This document shows, in pieces, positions 6,231 through 12,909 of a DNA stretch of 39,028 bases. Under the pieces are notes generated by a model. That model worked only from the letters and a program-made list of their open reading frames with translations, did no database searches and was not told the origin of the DNA. The number at the start of each line of letters is the position of its first letter. Within the stretch, counting starts at the first letter, position 1. The stretch lies in the IMG/VR virus record IMGVR_UViG_3300025121_000090, positions 1-39,028 of that record; one strand, 5' to 3'. Position numbers and translations under genes: made by a program. This stretch comes from a virus.

Positions 6231-7012
6231 TGGAATTGAATAAAATCTACTGCGAAAATTGCCTTGATACAATGTCAAGGATGCCGGATGAGTTTATTGA
6301 CTTAACAGTTACAAGTCCACCTTATGATAACCTTAGAAACTATAATGGATATGTTTTTGACTTTGAAAGTATAGCAAAAGAATTGTTTAGAGTAACTAAA
6401 AAAGGTGGTGTAGTTGTTTGGGTTGTTGGCGATGCAACTATTAATGGATCCGAAACGGGTACATCATTTAGACAGGCATTATATTTTATGGAATGTGGGT
6501 TTAAATTACATGATACAATGCTATATGCAAAGGTAAATTATATACCATTAACTCATAATCGGTATGAACAATCATTTGAATATATGTTTGTATTTTCTAA
6601 AGATGTACCAATAACCGTTAATCTTATAAAAATAGATGCCATATTGGGAGGAGAAATAAATAACTTGAATAAAGATAAAAAGGTTGAGGAGGCATCAATG
6701 AGGCAGCGATTAGGAAAATCATTAATAGGTAAAAAGAAAATAAGGGCAAACATCTGGTATTACTCTGTTGGTTATTCAGAAGATTATTATACACACCCAG
6801 CAGCATTTCCCGAACAATTAACAGCAGATCATATATTTAGTTGGTCAAATGAAGGGGACCTTATTTATGATTGTTTCAGCGGCTCAGGCACTACCGCTAA
6901 AATGGCACATATTCAAAAAAGAAAATGGATTGCTTCTGAAATAAGTAGTGATTATGCTTCTGAATCAGAGAAACGAATATTGCCATATTTGATGCAACAG
7001 AAATTATTTTGA
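6227..7012 (+). CDS. Site-specific DNA methyltransferase, beta class
   Basis: 261 residues from the ATG at 6227, overlapping the previous stop. ATGs at 6212 and 6230 are alternatives. Motif IV is SPPY (residues 30-33, within VTSPPYDNLRNY) and the SAM-binding motif I is FSGSGTT (217-223) near the C-terminus. This IV-then-I order defines beta-class amino-methyltransferases. SPPY is commonest in N4-cytosine enzymes but also occurs in N6-adenine ones, so the base is uncertain. No restriction endonuclease is nearby, so it is an orphan enzyme that probably protects phage DNA or marks replication sites. Confidence 0.88.
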   Translation: MMELNKIYCENCLDTMSRMPDEFIDLTVTSPPYDNLRNYNGYVFDFESIAKELFRVTKKGGVVVWVVGDATINGSETGTSFRQALYFMECGFKLHDTMLYAKVNYIPLTHNRYEQSFEYMFVFSKDVPITVNLIKIDAILGGEINNLNKDKKVEEASMRQRLGKSLIGKKKIRANIWYYSVGYSEDYYTHPAAFPEQLTADHIFSWSNEGDLIYDCFSGSGTTAKMAHIQKRKWIASEISSDYASESEKRILPYLMQQKLF

Positions 7013-7043
7013 TGATTTATTTTTTTATTCCAAATTAAAGGTT

Positions 7044-7190
7044 TACATTTGAAACTTAAAGCAGCGACATGAAAGAAAATTCTGAAATTTACATAGCCGG
7101 TCACGGTTACAACGTCCACGAAAAGGCTCTTGCGTCGCTGCTTTCCTTTAGTGGATTTGTTGTTTCCGTACCGGCTTAATTTTTACTGAT
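7044..7190 (+). promoter_or_regulatory. Structured leader with interleaved stems and 36-codon frame (copy 1)
   Basis: TACATTTG (7044-7051) is a good -7 box, though the -33 region is weak. Stem A pairs AAAGCAGCGAC (7058-7068) with GTCGCTGCTTT (7134-7144), 11 perfect bp. Stem B pairs AGCCGGT (7095-7101) and ACGG (7103-7106) with CCGT (7166-7169) and ACCGGCT (7170-7176), 11 bp around one bulged C. The order A-B-A'-B' is that of a pseudoknot. A 36-codon frame starts with the ATG at 7069, directly after stem strand A, and stops at 7179, right after B'. The next gene starts at 7191. The frame may be a leader peptide or incidental. Confidence 0.6.
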
Positions 7191-7358
7191 ATGAACCAGG
7201 AATCAATTAGGAAAAGAATTGTATCCTTATCAAAGGAACTCGCAGAGTCTACTGATTACAACCAGATTAAAAAGCTCAGAAGAATAATCGCATCTTTAAA
7301 GGGATCATATAAATCATCTGATCCCAAAAGTATATCTGATTTAATGACCGGGAAATGA
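7191..7358 (+). CDS. Small basic protein, 55 aa
   Basis: 55 residues with a helical, Lys/Arg/Ser-rich sequence (IRKRIVSLSKELAES, IKKLRRIIASLKGS) resembling a small helical hairpin. The stop overlaps the initiator start by ATGA, so it is coupled to the replication gene. It sits directly downstream of the structured leader at 7044-7190. Confidence 0.55.
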   Translation: MNQESIRKRIVSLSKELAESTDYNQIKKLRRIIASLKGSYKSSDPKSISDLMTGK

Positions 7359-8041
7359 GTAAAGATACATTTTACTTCTCGCATGATTATAATGCTCGTG
7401 TTGATGATAAAGTCAAGGCACTCATCAGAAAACATGGAATGGCTGGTTATGGTGTGTTTTGGGCAATAATTGAAGACCTCTATAATAATGCGAACGCATT
7501 GCGTTCGGATTACGAAGGCATTGCGTATGATTTGCGAGTGGATAGCGAATTAGTGAAAAGTATAATAAATGATTTTGATTTATTTATTTTAGAGAATGAT
7601 TCTTTTGGTTCAATAAGTATAGAAAATAGACTGGATGACAGAAATAGTAAAAGTGAAAAGGCCAGACAATCAGCATTTTCAAGATGGAATAAAATCAAAA
7701 CAGATGCGAACGCAATGCGAACGCAATGCGATAGCAATGCTATAAAGGAAAGGAAAGGAAATAAAGTATATAAAGGAAAGGAAATAAAAGATAGTAAAAT
7801 ATTCACACCTCCGACTATTGAAGAAGTAAAACAATATTTTAAAGAATCAGGTTATTCAGAAGATTGTGCCATAAATGCCTTTGAATATTATACTGATCTT
7901 GACTGGCACGATAAAAATGATAATCCTGTACTGAACTGGAAAATGAAAATGAGAACTGTTTGGTTTAAGGATGAACATAAAATAAAAGAGAGAGCTGATT
8001 TTTCAAGGATAGATAAGATACTTAAAACACTTAAAAAATGA
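7355..8041 (+). CDS. DUF4373-type replication initiator-like protein
   Basis: 228 residues. The N-terminus (YFSHDYNARVDDKVKALIRK, then HGMAGYGVFWAIIEDLYN) is the signature of the DUF4373/Lin1244-type winged-helix domain found in DnaD-like phage replication proteins. A charged linker (about residues 115-150) is encoded by iteron-like 11-bp repeats and a purine-rich stretch. The C-terminal region (PTIEEVKQYFKESGY to WFKDEHK) resembles the end of DnaD-like replisome organisers. Presumed role: origin recognition and helicase loading. Neighbours are a coupled small gene upstream and a helicase-loader-position gene downstream, with a 4-nt overlap. Confidence 0.72.
   Translation: MSKDTFYFSHDYNARVDDKVKALIRKHGMAGYGVFWAIIEDLYNNANALRSDYEGIAYDLRVDSELVKSIINDFDLFILENDSFGSISIENRLDDRNSKSEKARQSAFSRWNKIKTDANAMRTQCDSNAIKERKGNKVYKGKEIKDSKIFTPPTIEEVKQYFKESGYSEDCAINAFEYYTDLDWHDKNDNPVLNWKMKMRTVWFKDEHKIKERADFSRIDKILKTLKK
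7488..7510 (+). repeat. Inverted pair of 11-bp iteron-like repeats
   Basis: ATGCGAACGCA (7488-7498) is followed by TGCGTTCGGAT (7500-7510), its reverse complement at 10 of 11 positions. The core CGAACGCA-T-TGCGTTCG is a perfect palindrome around one base. The same 11-mer recurs in tandem at 7704-7725 in the same gene. Proposed initiator-binding sites. Confidence 0.5.
7704..7736 (+). repeat. Three tandem 11-bp iteron-like repeats (candidate replication origin)
   Basis: ATGCGAACGCA at 7704-7714 and 7715-7725, then the variant ATGCGATAGCA (7726-7736, 9 of 11). Directly downstream, 7741-7790 is a purine-rich, AT-rich stretch with repeated TATAAAGGAAAGGAAA-type units. Iterons beside an AT-rich segment inside the initiator gene is the layout of the lambda origin in gene O. 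The coding sequence itself could account for part of the AT-rich repetition. Confidence 0.5.
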
Positions 8042-8571
8042 GTAGCAATTCAGAAAACTATATAACCGATTTTGTTAGGGATATACCATCAGTATACCTA
8101 AAAGAGATCATTGAGCTTACAATGAAAAACTGTTCATTGAATATGGGTACTCATTATACGGATGAAATATTGGACAGGACTATTGAAATAATAAAAGAGA
8201 ACTTTTCATATATGACTGTCAATCTTGTAGTATCAGCATTATACAGGGGGTCAATGGGTAATTTTGGTGCAGGGAGGTTAATTCCTAAAACTATTTCACA
8301 ATGGTTAAGGGAGGTATCTCAGGAATATATGAAAGAACGAGATCATAAAGAAATAGAAGAAAGACTTAAAAATACTGGAAATCCTATTGATTTACGTAAA
8401 TATCCAATGGGTACGGCTCTTAATCTTAAAATAGAATGGTTATTATCAGGATGTATTAACAGTGATGATTGGGATACAATATCATTGAAAGAACTTGCAG
8501 AAATGATTGGTAATAAACAGAGTCCTCAGTTACATCATTTTCTTTTAACCGACAGGCGTAAAAATAAATAG
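8038..8571 (+). CDS. Replication-module protein of unknown family
   Basis: 177 residues. The segment MTVNLVVSALYRGSMGNFG, then IPKTISQWLREVSQEYMKE, has the pattern often seen in Bacteroidota phage and mobile-element replication genes (helix, GxxGxFG-like turn, then a Trp-containing helix). Its position after the DnaD-like initiator suggests a helicase-loader or accessory function, but no Walker motif is present, so it is not a DnaC-type ATPase. It overlaps the initiator stop by 4 nt. Confidence 0.55.
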   Translation: MSSNSENYITDFVRDIPSVYLKEIIELTMKNCSLNMGTHYTDEILDRTIEIIKENFSYMTVNLVVSALYRGSMGNFGAGRLIPKTISQWLREVSQEYMKERDHKEIEERLKNTGNPIDLRKYPMGTALNLKIEWLLSGCINSDDWDTISLKELAEMIGNKQSPQLHHFLLTDRRKNK

Positions 8572-8573
8572 CT

Positions 8574-8939
8574 ATGAATATAACAGTACATACAATTACA
8601 GCAGAGGTAGCTTCTTACTACAGTATAAAGGTAGATGAAATTTACTCTATGCGGAAATTTTACAAAAACATAAAGTATAAGCATATTGTTATTTACTTTA
8701 TTAGAAATATCCTTAAGATGTCACTTTCGGCAATAGGTCAGGAGTTTCCCGGTAAAAAAGGTTACTTAGATCATGCGACAATTAGTCATTCTTTAAGGTC
8801 GGTAAGTAATCAGATTGACACTAATCCGATTTACCGGGAAGAAGTTAATAATATCCGCAAAAGGCTTGAATCGCTTATTAAAGATACTCGGAAAATTGAT
8901 GAGGAGGTGTACCAGGAAAATGACTTTTACTTAAACTAA
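8574..8939 (+). CDS. DnaA domain IV-like DNA-binding protein
   Basis: 121 residues. It has the profile of the DnaA C-terminal DNA-binding domain: SIKVDEIYSMRK (the basic-loop position), KHIVIYFIRNILKMSLSAIGQEFPGKKGY, then DHATISHSLRSV, which corresponds to the DnaA signature DH(S/A)TV.HA. No AAA+ domain is present, so it is a stand-alone domain IV. It may recognise DnaA-box-like sites at the phage or host origin, or compete with host DnaA. Operon position: 2 nt after the previous gene. Confidence 0.72.
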   Translation: MNITVHTITAEVASYYSIKVDEIYSMRKFYKNIKYKHIVIYFIRNILKMSLSAIGQEFPGKKGYLDHATISHSLRSVSNQIDTNPIYREEVNNIRKRLESLIKDTRKIDEEVYQENDFYLN

Positions 8940-8944
8940 CCGAT

Positions 8945-9112
8945 ATGGATACTTTAATTGTAGTACTTTTGATTTTTAGCCTGATATTATCAGCAGTGAT
9001 ATGTACCTTTCTGTGGCTTCTGGGGCGTGGCAAAGAATGGAAGCTCAGGAATGATGCGATATTTGAAAGAGAATTAAGGGCGAGAATTAATATTGAAAAA
9101 CAGGACAAATGA
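8945..9112 (+). CDS. Small membrane protein, 55 aa
   Basis: 55 residues with one strong N-terminal membrane helix (TLIVVLLIFSLILSAVICTFLW, quoted here as residues 3-24 in outline: 3-10 TLIVVLLI, 11-24 hydrophobic) followed by a basic, charged cytoplasmic helix (GKEWKLRNDAIFERELRAR). The stop overlaps the next start by ATGA. Function unknown. Confidence 0.55.
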   Translation: MDTLIVVLLIFSLILSAVICTFLWLLGRGKEWKLRNDAIFERELRARINIEKQDK

Positions 9113-9501
9113 AAGCAAATGATTTCCGCCTCGGTAATTTAGTTTATTATCGCATTGAAGATCCGATGGATGAACGTAAGGAATGGGATGAAATAAATCC
9201 TATTGATTATGATGATATTCGTTGTTTTGTTCAATATGAAGATAATTCAGAATACAGACCAATTCCCCTTACAGAAGAATTGTTGTTAAAGCTTCATTCA
9301 GATGAAGAAATAGAGAAAAGTGGAAGGTTCCCAAATGAAATAACTATTTATGATCGCTTCTTATTCATCTGGAAAGAAAATTATAAATACTGGTATGTAA
9401 TAACGAGTAACCATAAAGAATATCTCACAAAAATTGAATTTGTGCATGAATATCAGAACTTTATATTTGCTTTAACCGGAAATGAATTAACAATCAAATA
9501 A
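9109..9501 (+). CDS. Accessory protein, paralogue of 19967-20353
   Basis: 130 residues. The N-terminal DFRLGNLV, the middle IPLTEE and C-terminal FVHEYQNFIFALTGNEL match the protein at 19967-20353 (ELRIGNIV, VPLTEL, YVHQLQNLYFALTGNEL). I recall the VHxLQNLYFALTGxEL ending as widespread in Bacteroidota phages and prophages, without a known function. This copy starts the run of small accessory genes between the replication and packaging modules. Confidence 0.6.
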   Translation: MKANDFRLGNLVYYRIEDPMDERKEWDEINPIDYDDIRCFVQYEDNSEYRPIPLTEELLLKLHSDEEIEKSGRFPNEITIYDRFLFIWKENYKYWYVITSNHKEYLTKIEFVHEYQNFIFALTGNELTIK

Positions 9502-9507
9502 ACAGCC

Positions 9508-9897
9508 ATGAAAGAAGAAGATAAAAATAAAGTAATTGAATTTTTCAAAAATGAAGTCGTATTGGGCTTTTGTGGCAAAGATTACTTTGAAAGAATTGAA
9601 TGGTATTTCAACATATTTTTCAGTCCCCCTGCCACAGACAAGCCTACTGATGAAGACTTAGAATCATTAATGACACATGATAAAGAAACTATTGCAAAAT
9701 GGTATCTTGACTTAGTTAAGAGAAGTAAGGCTGTGACGGATGAACAAATTGAAAAAGCCGCAAAAGAATTATTTGAATCTCACATGGCTTTAAAGGACGA
9801 ATCCCCTACAAGCTATACTCACAAAACACTTTGTTTACATGAGGCGCAAGGATTTAGAGCAGGCGCAAAGGCACTCAGAGACAATAAAATAAAATAG
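9508..9897 (+). CDS. Hypothetical protein, 129 aa
   Basis: 129 residues, acidic and helical. The C-terminal third carries VTDEQIEKAAKELFE and, further on, GFRAGAKALRDNK. The 12080-12586 protein has the same arrangement (LTDEYIEKEAE, then GCKWARD), so the two share a C-terminal module common in phage accessory proteins. No catalytic motif seen. It is 6 nt after the previous gene. Confidence 0.55.
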   Translation: MKEEDKNKVIEFFKNEVVLGFCGKDYFERIEWYFNIFFSPPATDKPTDEDLESLMTHDKETIAKWYLDLVKRSKAVTDEQIEKAAKELFESHMALKDESPTSYTHKTLCLHEAQGFRAGAKALRDNKIK

Positions 9898-9903
9898 AAA
9901 AGA

Positions 9904-10188
9904 ATGAAACTCGTTGCCGAAGATAAAGAATTTAAGTTTAAAGGGATTTGTCCTTATTGTAAAGGTGATCTTACTTATCGGTGCAATGGTCATGAGCAAC
10001 AAGAAGATGGCACATGGACTGCTGATTCGTTTGATATTGAGTGTTCAACCGAACCGGATATGGAATCAGAGGAATGGGAGGAATGGATGAACCAACACTC
10101 TGACATGCCTTATGTAAATCAATTGCCAGTTGATGAAGCAGTAAAAAAATGGATTAATGAAAGATACAGATTTGATGTTAAAGTTTAA
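9904..10188 (+). CDS. Small Cys-containing protein with zinc-knuckle-like motif
   Basis: 94 residues. ICPYCKGDLTYRC near the N-terminus is a zinc-ribbon-like CxxC followed by another Cys, and a fourth Cys lies in DIECSTEP. The rest is very acidic (EPDMESEEWEEWMNQHSD) with a helical end (VDEAVKKWINERYR). No family recognised. Confidence 0.55.
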   Translation: MKLVAEDKEFKFKGICPYCKGDLTYRCNGHEQQEDGTWTADSFDIECSTEPDMESEEWEEWMNQHSDMPYVNQLPVDEAVKKWINERYRFDVKV

Positions 10189-10203
10189 TCACTAACAAAT
10201 AGA
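10185..10203 (+). repeat. 19-nt direct repeat, first copy
   Basis: TTAATCACTAACAAATAGA is repeated exactly at 10408-10426, 223 nt later. In this copy it includes a stop codon and the spacer before the next gene. In the second copy the same bases encode the last residues of the 10210-10425 gene. A local duplication or recombination is likely. Confidence 0.6.
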
Positions 10204-10209
10204 AAGAAG

Positions 10210-10425
10210 ATGAAAATAGAAAAAAGAAGAAATAATTCTACTTTATCATACATTGATTGTTGTATGAGACTAACCGGAGATCAACCATTTTCAGAGATGT
10301 CAAATGATGATCTTGATTCGATTTATGCTATTACCTTTGATCGTTGGGCTCATCATTTGACAAGACAGGGATATATAGATGCCTTAAATAAAAAGCGTAC
10401 TGAATTGTTAATCACTAACAAATAG
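10210..10425 (+). CDS. Hypothetical protein, 71 aa
   Basis: 71 residues with a basic N-terminus (MKIEKRRNN) and several aromatic residues in the middle (DSIYAITFDRWAHHLTRQGY). The C-terminus (LLITNK) is encoded by the second copy of a 19-nt direct repeat, so it may have been added by the duplication. No family recognised. Confidence 0.5.
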   Translation: MKIEKRRNNSTLSYIDCCMRLTGDQPFSEMSNDDLDSIYAITFDRWAHHLTRQGYIDALNKKRTELLITNK

Positions 10426-10426
10426 A
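10408..10426 (+). repeat. 19-nt direct repeat, second copy
   Basis: Exact copy of 10185-10203. It ends 2 nt before the next gene's start region and overlaps the 3' end of the 10210 gene. Confidence 0.6.
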
Positions 10427-10428
10427 CT

Positions 10429-10713
10429 ATGAAAACAGTAAACGGTAATATTATTATGGAAGTCAATATGAATATTAGGTTATTCATAACAAAAGAAGAA
10501 GCTAAGGCTTTACAGGGAATTGTCGGATATGGTGCTGACGCTTTCTTAGAAGTATTTCATCCTAAACTTGGTAAGGCATATTTGAAAGATCATGAAACAG
10601 CAATGAGAAGTCTTTTTCATAAATTACATACTGAATTACCTATCGAAGTTGCTAAGATTGAAAAAGCTGAAAAGCAGATTAATGAAACTATTGATTTATT
10701 TAAATCCAAATAG
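10429..10713 (+). CDS. Hypothetical helical protein, 94 aa
   Basis: 94 residues, mainly helical with Lys/Glu-rich ends (EVAKIEKAEKQINETIDLFKSK). An in-frame ATG at residue 10 is an alternative start. It starts 3 nt after the previous stop. No motif seen. Confidence 0.5.
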   Translation: MKTVNGNIIMEVNMNIRLFITKEEAKALQGIVGYGADAFLEVFHPKLGKAYLKDHETAMRSLFHKLHTELPIEVAKIEKAEKQINETIDLFKSK

Positions 10714-10717
10714 GACT

Positions 10718-10981
10718 ATGAAAGACGAAGAATTATATTACAAACAGGTATTTATCCGCAGTGAATCGGATTTACCAGAAGTAAAGGACAATTATGTTAT
10801 AAAAGAAAAATTAAGAGCATATCCTACAAATTATACTTTTGATCCTTTAAGTGATTATGATAAAAAAACACTATTATCAATAGCTGACTGGTACTTACAG
10901 CCTATTCCTCAGCCAGAGTTAAGAAGGGAGAGGGTTATTGAAAGGGCAATAAGGCGATGGTTAAAAGGAAGTTTGGAATAA
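10718..10981 (+). CDS. Hypothetical protein, 87 aa
   Basis: 87 residues from the ATG at 10718, 4 nt after the previous stop. Upstream in-frame starts overlap the preceding gene and are unlikely. The C-terminus is strongly basic (ELRRERVIERAIRRWLKGS), and the middle has the aromatic pattern DWYLQPIPQPE. Function unknown. Confidence 0.5.
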   Translation: MKDEELYYKQVFIRSESDLPEVKDNYVIKEKLRAYPTNYTFDPLSDYDKKTLLSIADWYLQPIPQPELRRERVIERAIRRWLKGSLE

Positions 10982-11022
10982 TTGTGTTGCCAACATGAGA
11001 GTAACCAATAATACTAACTAAC

Positions 11023-11232
11023 ATGAAAAAAACAAATCAACAGCCGGTAATCCCAAGAGGATATGAATTTACAGGATGGGCAACATTTAATTGGGGCATT
11101 TGTCATCAAAAAGTTTACAGGACAAGAAAAGAAGCAATAGCAGCCTGTGTGGATACCGGGAATAATGGATCAACATGGGATAGTGTAAAAAGTCATTTCA
11201 GAGTTGTTAAAGTAAGATGTATTGTTGAGTAA
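11023..11232 (+). CDS. Hypothetical protein, 69 aa
   Basis: 69 residues, basic. It contains several Trp and Gly residues (GYEFTGWATFNWG) and a central helix (RKEAIAACVDTGNNG), suggesting a small alpha/beta fold of the kind used to fill phage accessory regions. No family recognised. Confidence 0.5.
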   Translation: MKKTNQQPVIPRGYEFTGWATFNWGICHQKVYRTRKEAIAACVDTGNNGSTWDSVKSHFRVVKVRCIVE

Positions 11233-11247
11233 CCAATAAACAGAGAT

Positions 11248-11502
11248 ATGGATGATTTAATATTGAAAAATATATCTGAAGAGATTGAAAAAAAGTATGA
11301 TTGTAAAGTAATGTCAATCTGCTATGCTGAATTATTGAGTCTTTGTGTAAGGGTTAAGATTCAATATAATGAAGATTTTCTTTATAAGCCATTTAAAGAA
11401 ATGCCCACGCCCGACACAATTATATTTTCTGAAAGATCAGTAACATTTACAAGGCGAGTCGATTTATTCGAATGCGTTAAAAAAGATTGTCACTTAAATT
11501 AA
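11248..11502 (+). CDS. Hypothetical protein, 84 aa
   Basis: 84 residues, alpha/beta pattern with four Cys (positions 19, 25, 32 and 80) but no CxxC pair. It lies 15 nt after the previous gene. No recognised motif. Confidence 0.5.
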   Translation: MDDLILKNISEEIEKKYDCKVMSICYAELLSLCVRVKIQYNEDFLYKPFKEMPTPDTIIFSERSVTFTRRVDLFECVKKDCHLN

Positions 11503-11519
11503 CAACTAAACCTACAACC

Positions 11520-11786
11520 ATGGAAATAATACACGAAACAAAGTATCTGCTTTTTAAAGATACACTTAAACTGGGAAGAAAAACTAAGATCATATCAATC
11601 ATCAATAAATCTTCACTGGACGAGATTGGCACAATCGAATGGTACGGAGCATGGAGACAATATTGTTTTATGCCTGAGAGATTTGAGTTCAATACGGTAT
11701 GGAATAACACATGCCTTACTGATGTGATATTTGTCATCAATAAATTGATGAAAGAAAGAGAAGTTAAGAAACCAAAAGGAGAATAA
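11520..11786 (+). CDS. Hypothetical protein, 88 aa
   Basis: 88 residues from the ATG at 11520, 17 nt after the previous stop. An upstream start at 11487 would overlap the preceding gene. Predicted beta-rich (YLLFKDTLKLGRKTKIISI, IGTIEWYGAWRQYCFMPE) with a C-terminal basic helix. Small proteins with the IGTIxWYGxWRQYxF pattern are common in Bacteroidota phages. I know no function. Confidence 0.55.
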   Translation: MEIIHETKYLLFKDTLKLGRKTKIISIINKSSLDEIGTIEWYGAWRQYCFMPERFEFNTVWNNTCLTDVIFVINKLMKEREVKKPKGE

Positions 11787-11797
11787 AGCCAACAACT

Positions 11798-12067
11798 ATG
11801 AAAACAGGAATTGAATTAATCGCAATTGAGCGACAGGAGCAAATTGAAAAACATGGTTTCGATAAAGATCATGACGAAGAAATGATTAATGGAGAATTAA
11901 TAGACGCAGCCGTCTATTTATTAACCGGAGAAATTAACTATCTTCCTAAATCTTGGGATGAAAAATGGCATTTAAAATTCAGAAGCAAATTCAGTAATGA
12001 AATAGAATCTCTTAAAGTTGCAGGAGCATTAATTGCTGCTGAAATTGACCGCATACAAACGTACTAA
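11798..12067 (+). CDS. Conserved phage protein, ERQEQIEKHG family
   Basis: 89 residues. The N-terminus (IELIAIERQEQIEKHGFD) and C-terminus (LKVAGALIAAEIDRI) carry the conserved ends of a small helical phage protein family that is widespread in Bacteroidota and is sometimes annotated as a nucleotide diphosphohydrolase relative. The all-helical pattern with E-rich helix 1 is compatible with a MazG/dUTPase-like fold, but the metal-binding ExxE motif is not clear. Role inferred, not shown. Confidence 0.55.
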   Translation: MKTGIELIAIERQEQIEKHGFDKDHDEEMINGELIDAAVYLLTGEINYLPKSWDEKWHLKFRSKFSNEIESLKVAGALIAAEIDRIQTY

Positions 12068-12079
12068 ACCAACATAGCA

Positions 12080-12586
12080 ATGGAAAGAGATAAACTGATT
12101 ATTGAAAAGAATAAAAAGCATGAGGAGCTAATTGAATGGCTTGAAACGGAATGTCAATCACCAGAGACAGCTGATTTATCTCATTCATTTGCTGAAAATT
12201 TGATGATAAAACTGGCTGAAATAAGTTATATTGAGAATGAACTATCCGCCTTAGAAAAGGAAGCGCCGGAAGTCTATGCCAGCCAGAGATCAGAGCTGAC
12301 AGATGAGTACATTGAGAAAGAGGCAGAAATTGAAATACCACTAAGCAGTTCATCTACCTTAAATGTGCAAAGAATGAGATGGATTCAAGGCTGTAAGTGG
12401 GCAAGGGACAGACAGAAGGGATATTCGGGAGAGTTTATCGAGTGGATCGCATTTGACGGACTTGAAATGTTTCCCATGACTGGCAAAGACGGAGATGGTA
12501 AAATTAGGTGGTTTGATTTACAAGATGGTGAAAACCCACTAGAAGATGTTTATGGATACTGGTTAACTGAAATAAAAGACAAATGA
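12080..12586 (+). CDS. Hypothetical protein sharing a C-terminal module with 9508-9897
   Basis: 168 residues. The N-terminal 70 form a coiled-coil-like helical region (KLIIEKNKKHEELIEWLETE). The central motif LTDEYIEKEAEI and RWIQGCKWARD match the end of the 9508 protein. The C-terminal part is Trp/Gly-rich (EFIEWIAFDGLEMFP, KIRWFDLQDGE). It is coupled to the next gene by an ATGA overlap. Confidence 0.5.
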   Translation: MERDKLIIEKNKKHEELIEWLETECQSPETADLSHSFAENLMIKLAEISYIENELSALEKEAPEVYASQRSELTDEYIEKEAEIEIPLSSSSTLNVQRMRWIQGCKWARDRQKGYSGEFIEWIAFDGLEMFPMTGKDGDGKIRWFDLQDGENPLEDVYGYWLTEIKDK

Positions 12587-12783
12587 ACTACCATGTAAAC
12601 AACTTCGGCAAAGCGAGTTTTAAGATTAAGAAAAAAGGCCAGACAATAACCGGCTTTAATGGTTATGGACGGATAAAAGATATAGATGCTAAATGTGTAC
12701 TATTTCAGGATAATGAAGGCTTTGAGTTTATTGTCCGAAAGTCAGAGTTTAATTTCGAGGTTGAGGAGTTCAAAGTAAAATGA
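12583..12783 (+). CDS. Small beta-rich protein, 66 aa
   Basis: 66 residues, basic, predicted all-beta (FGKASFKIKKKGQTITGF, CVLFQDNEGFEFIVRKSEF). It is the last gene of the accessory run. A consensus promoter for the packaging region starts 8 nt after its stop. Confidence 0.55.
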   Translation: MNYHVNNFGKASFKIKKKGQTITGFNGYGRIKDIDAKCVLFQDNEGFEFIVRKSEFNFEVEEFKVK

Positions 12784-12790
12784 AATTAAT

Positions 12791-12822
12791 TTTGTTTGTT
12801 AATTTTGAATAGTTTAACTTTG
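12791..12822 (+). promoter_or_regulatory. Bacteroidota-type promoter of the packaging region
   Basis: TTTG (12791-12794, with a second TTTG at 12795), 20 nt, TAACTTTG (12815-12822). It matches the consensus with ideal spacing. The transcript would start with the 13-nt motif shared with 428-440 and run through the hairpin at 12855-12889 into the ParB remnant, HNH gene and terminase genes. Confidence 0.75.
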
Positions 12823-12854
12823 GTTTTTCATAGGTGGACTTGAATTAGGTAGAG

Positions 12855-12909
12855 AGCGGGGTCGATGACAGAAAATTTCCGACTCCGCTTTTTTAAAATG
12901 AATAAATGA
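12855..12909 (+). promoter_or_regulatory. Leader hairpin abutting a 14-codon frame (terminator-like)
   Basis: AGCGGGGTCG (12855-12864) pairs with CGACTCCGCT (12880-12889), 10 bp with one G-U pair, followed by a short T run (12889-12894). An ATG at 12865 starts exactly after the 5' strand. Its 14-codon frame ends at 12909 and overlaps the ATG at 12906 of the ParB remnant (ATGA). The hairpin can act as an intrinsic terminator about 60 nt from the promoter, so this may be an attenuator or a short RNA. Confidence 0.6.

Noticed and set aside
7001-7043. -33 box for the TACATTTG promoter at 7044.
   Set aside because: Nearest TTTG (7008-7011) is 32 nt upstream instead of about 20. Only the -7 element is convincing.
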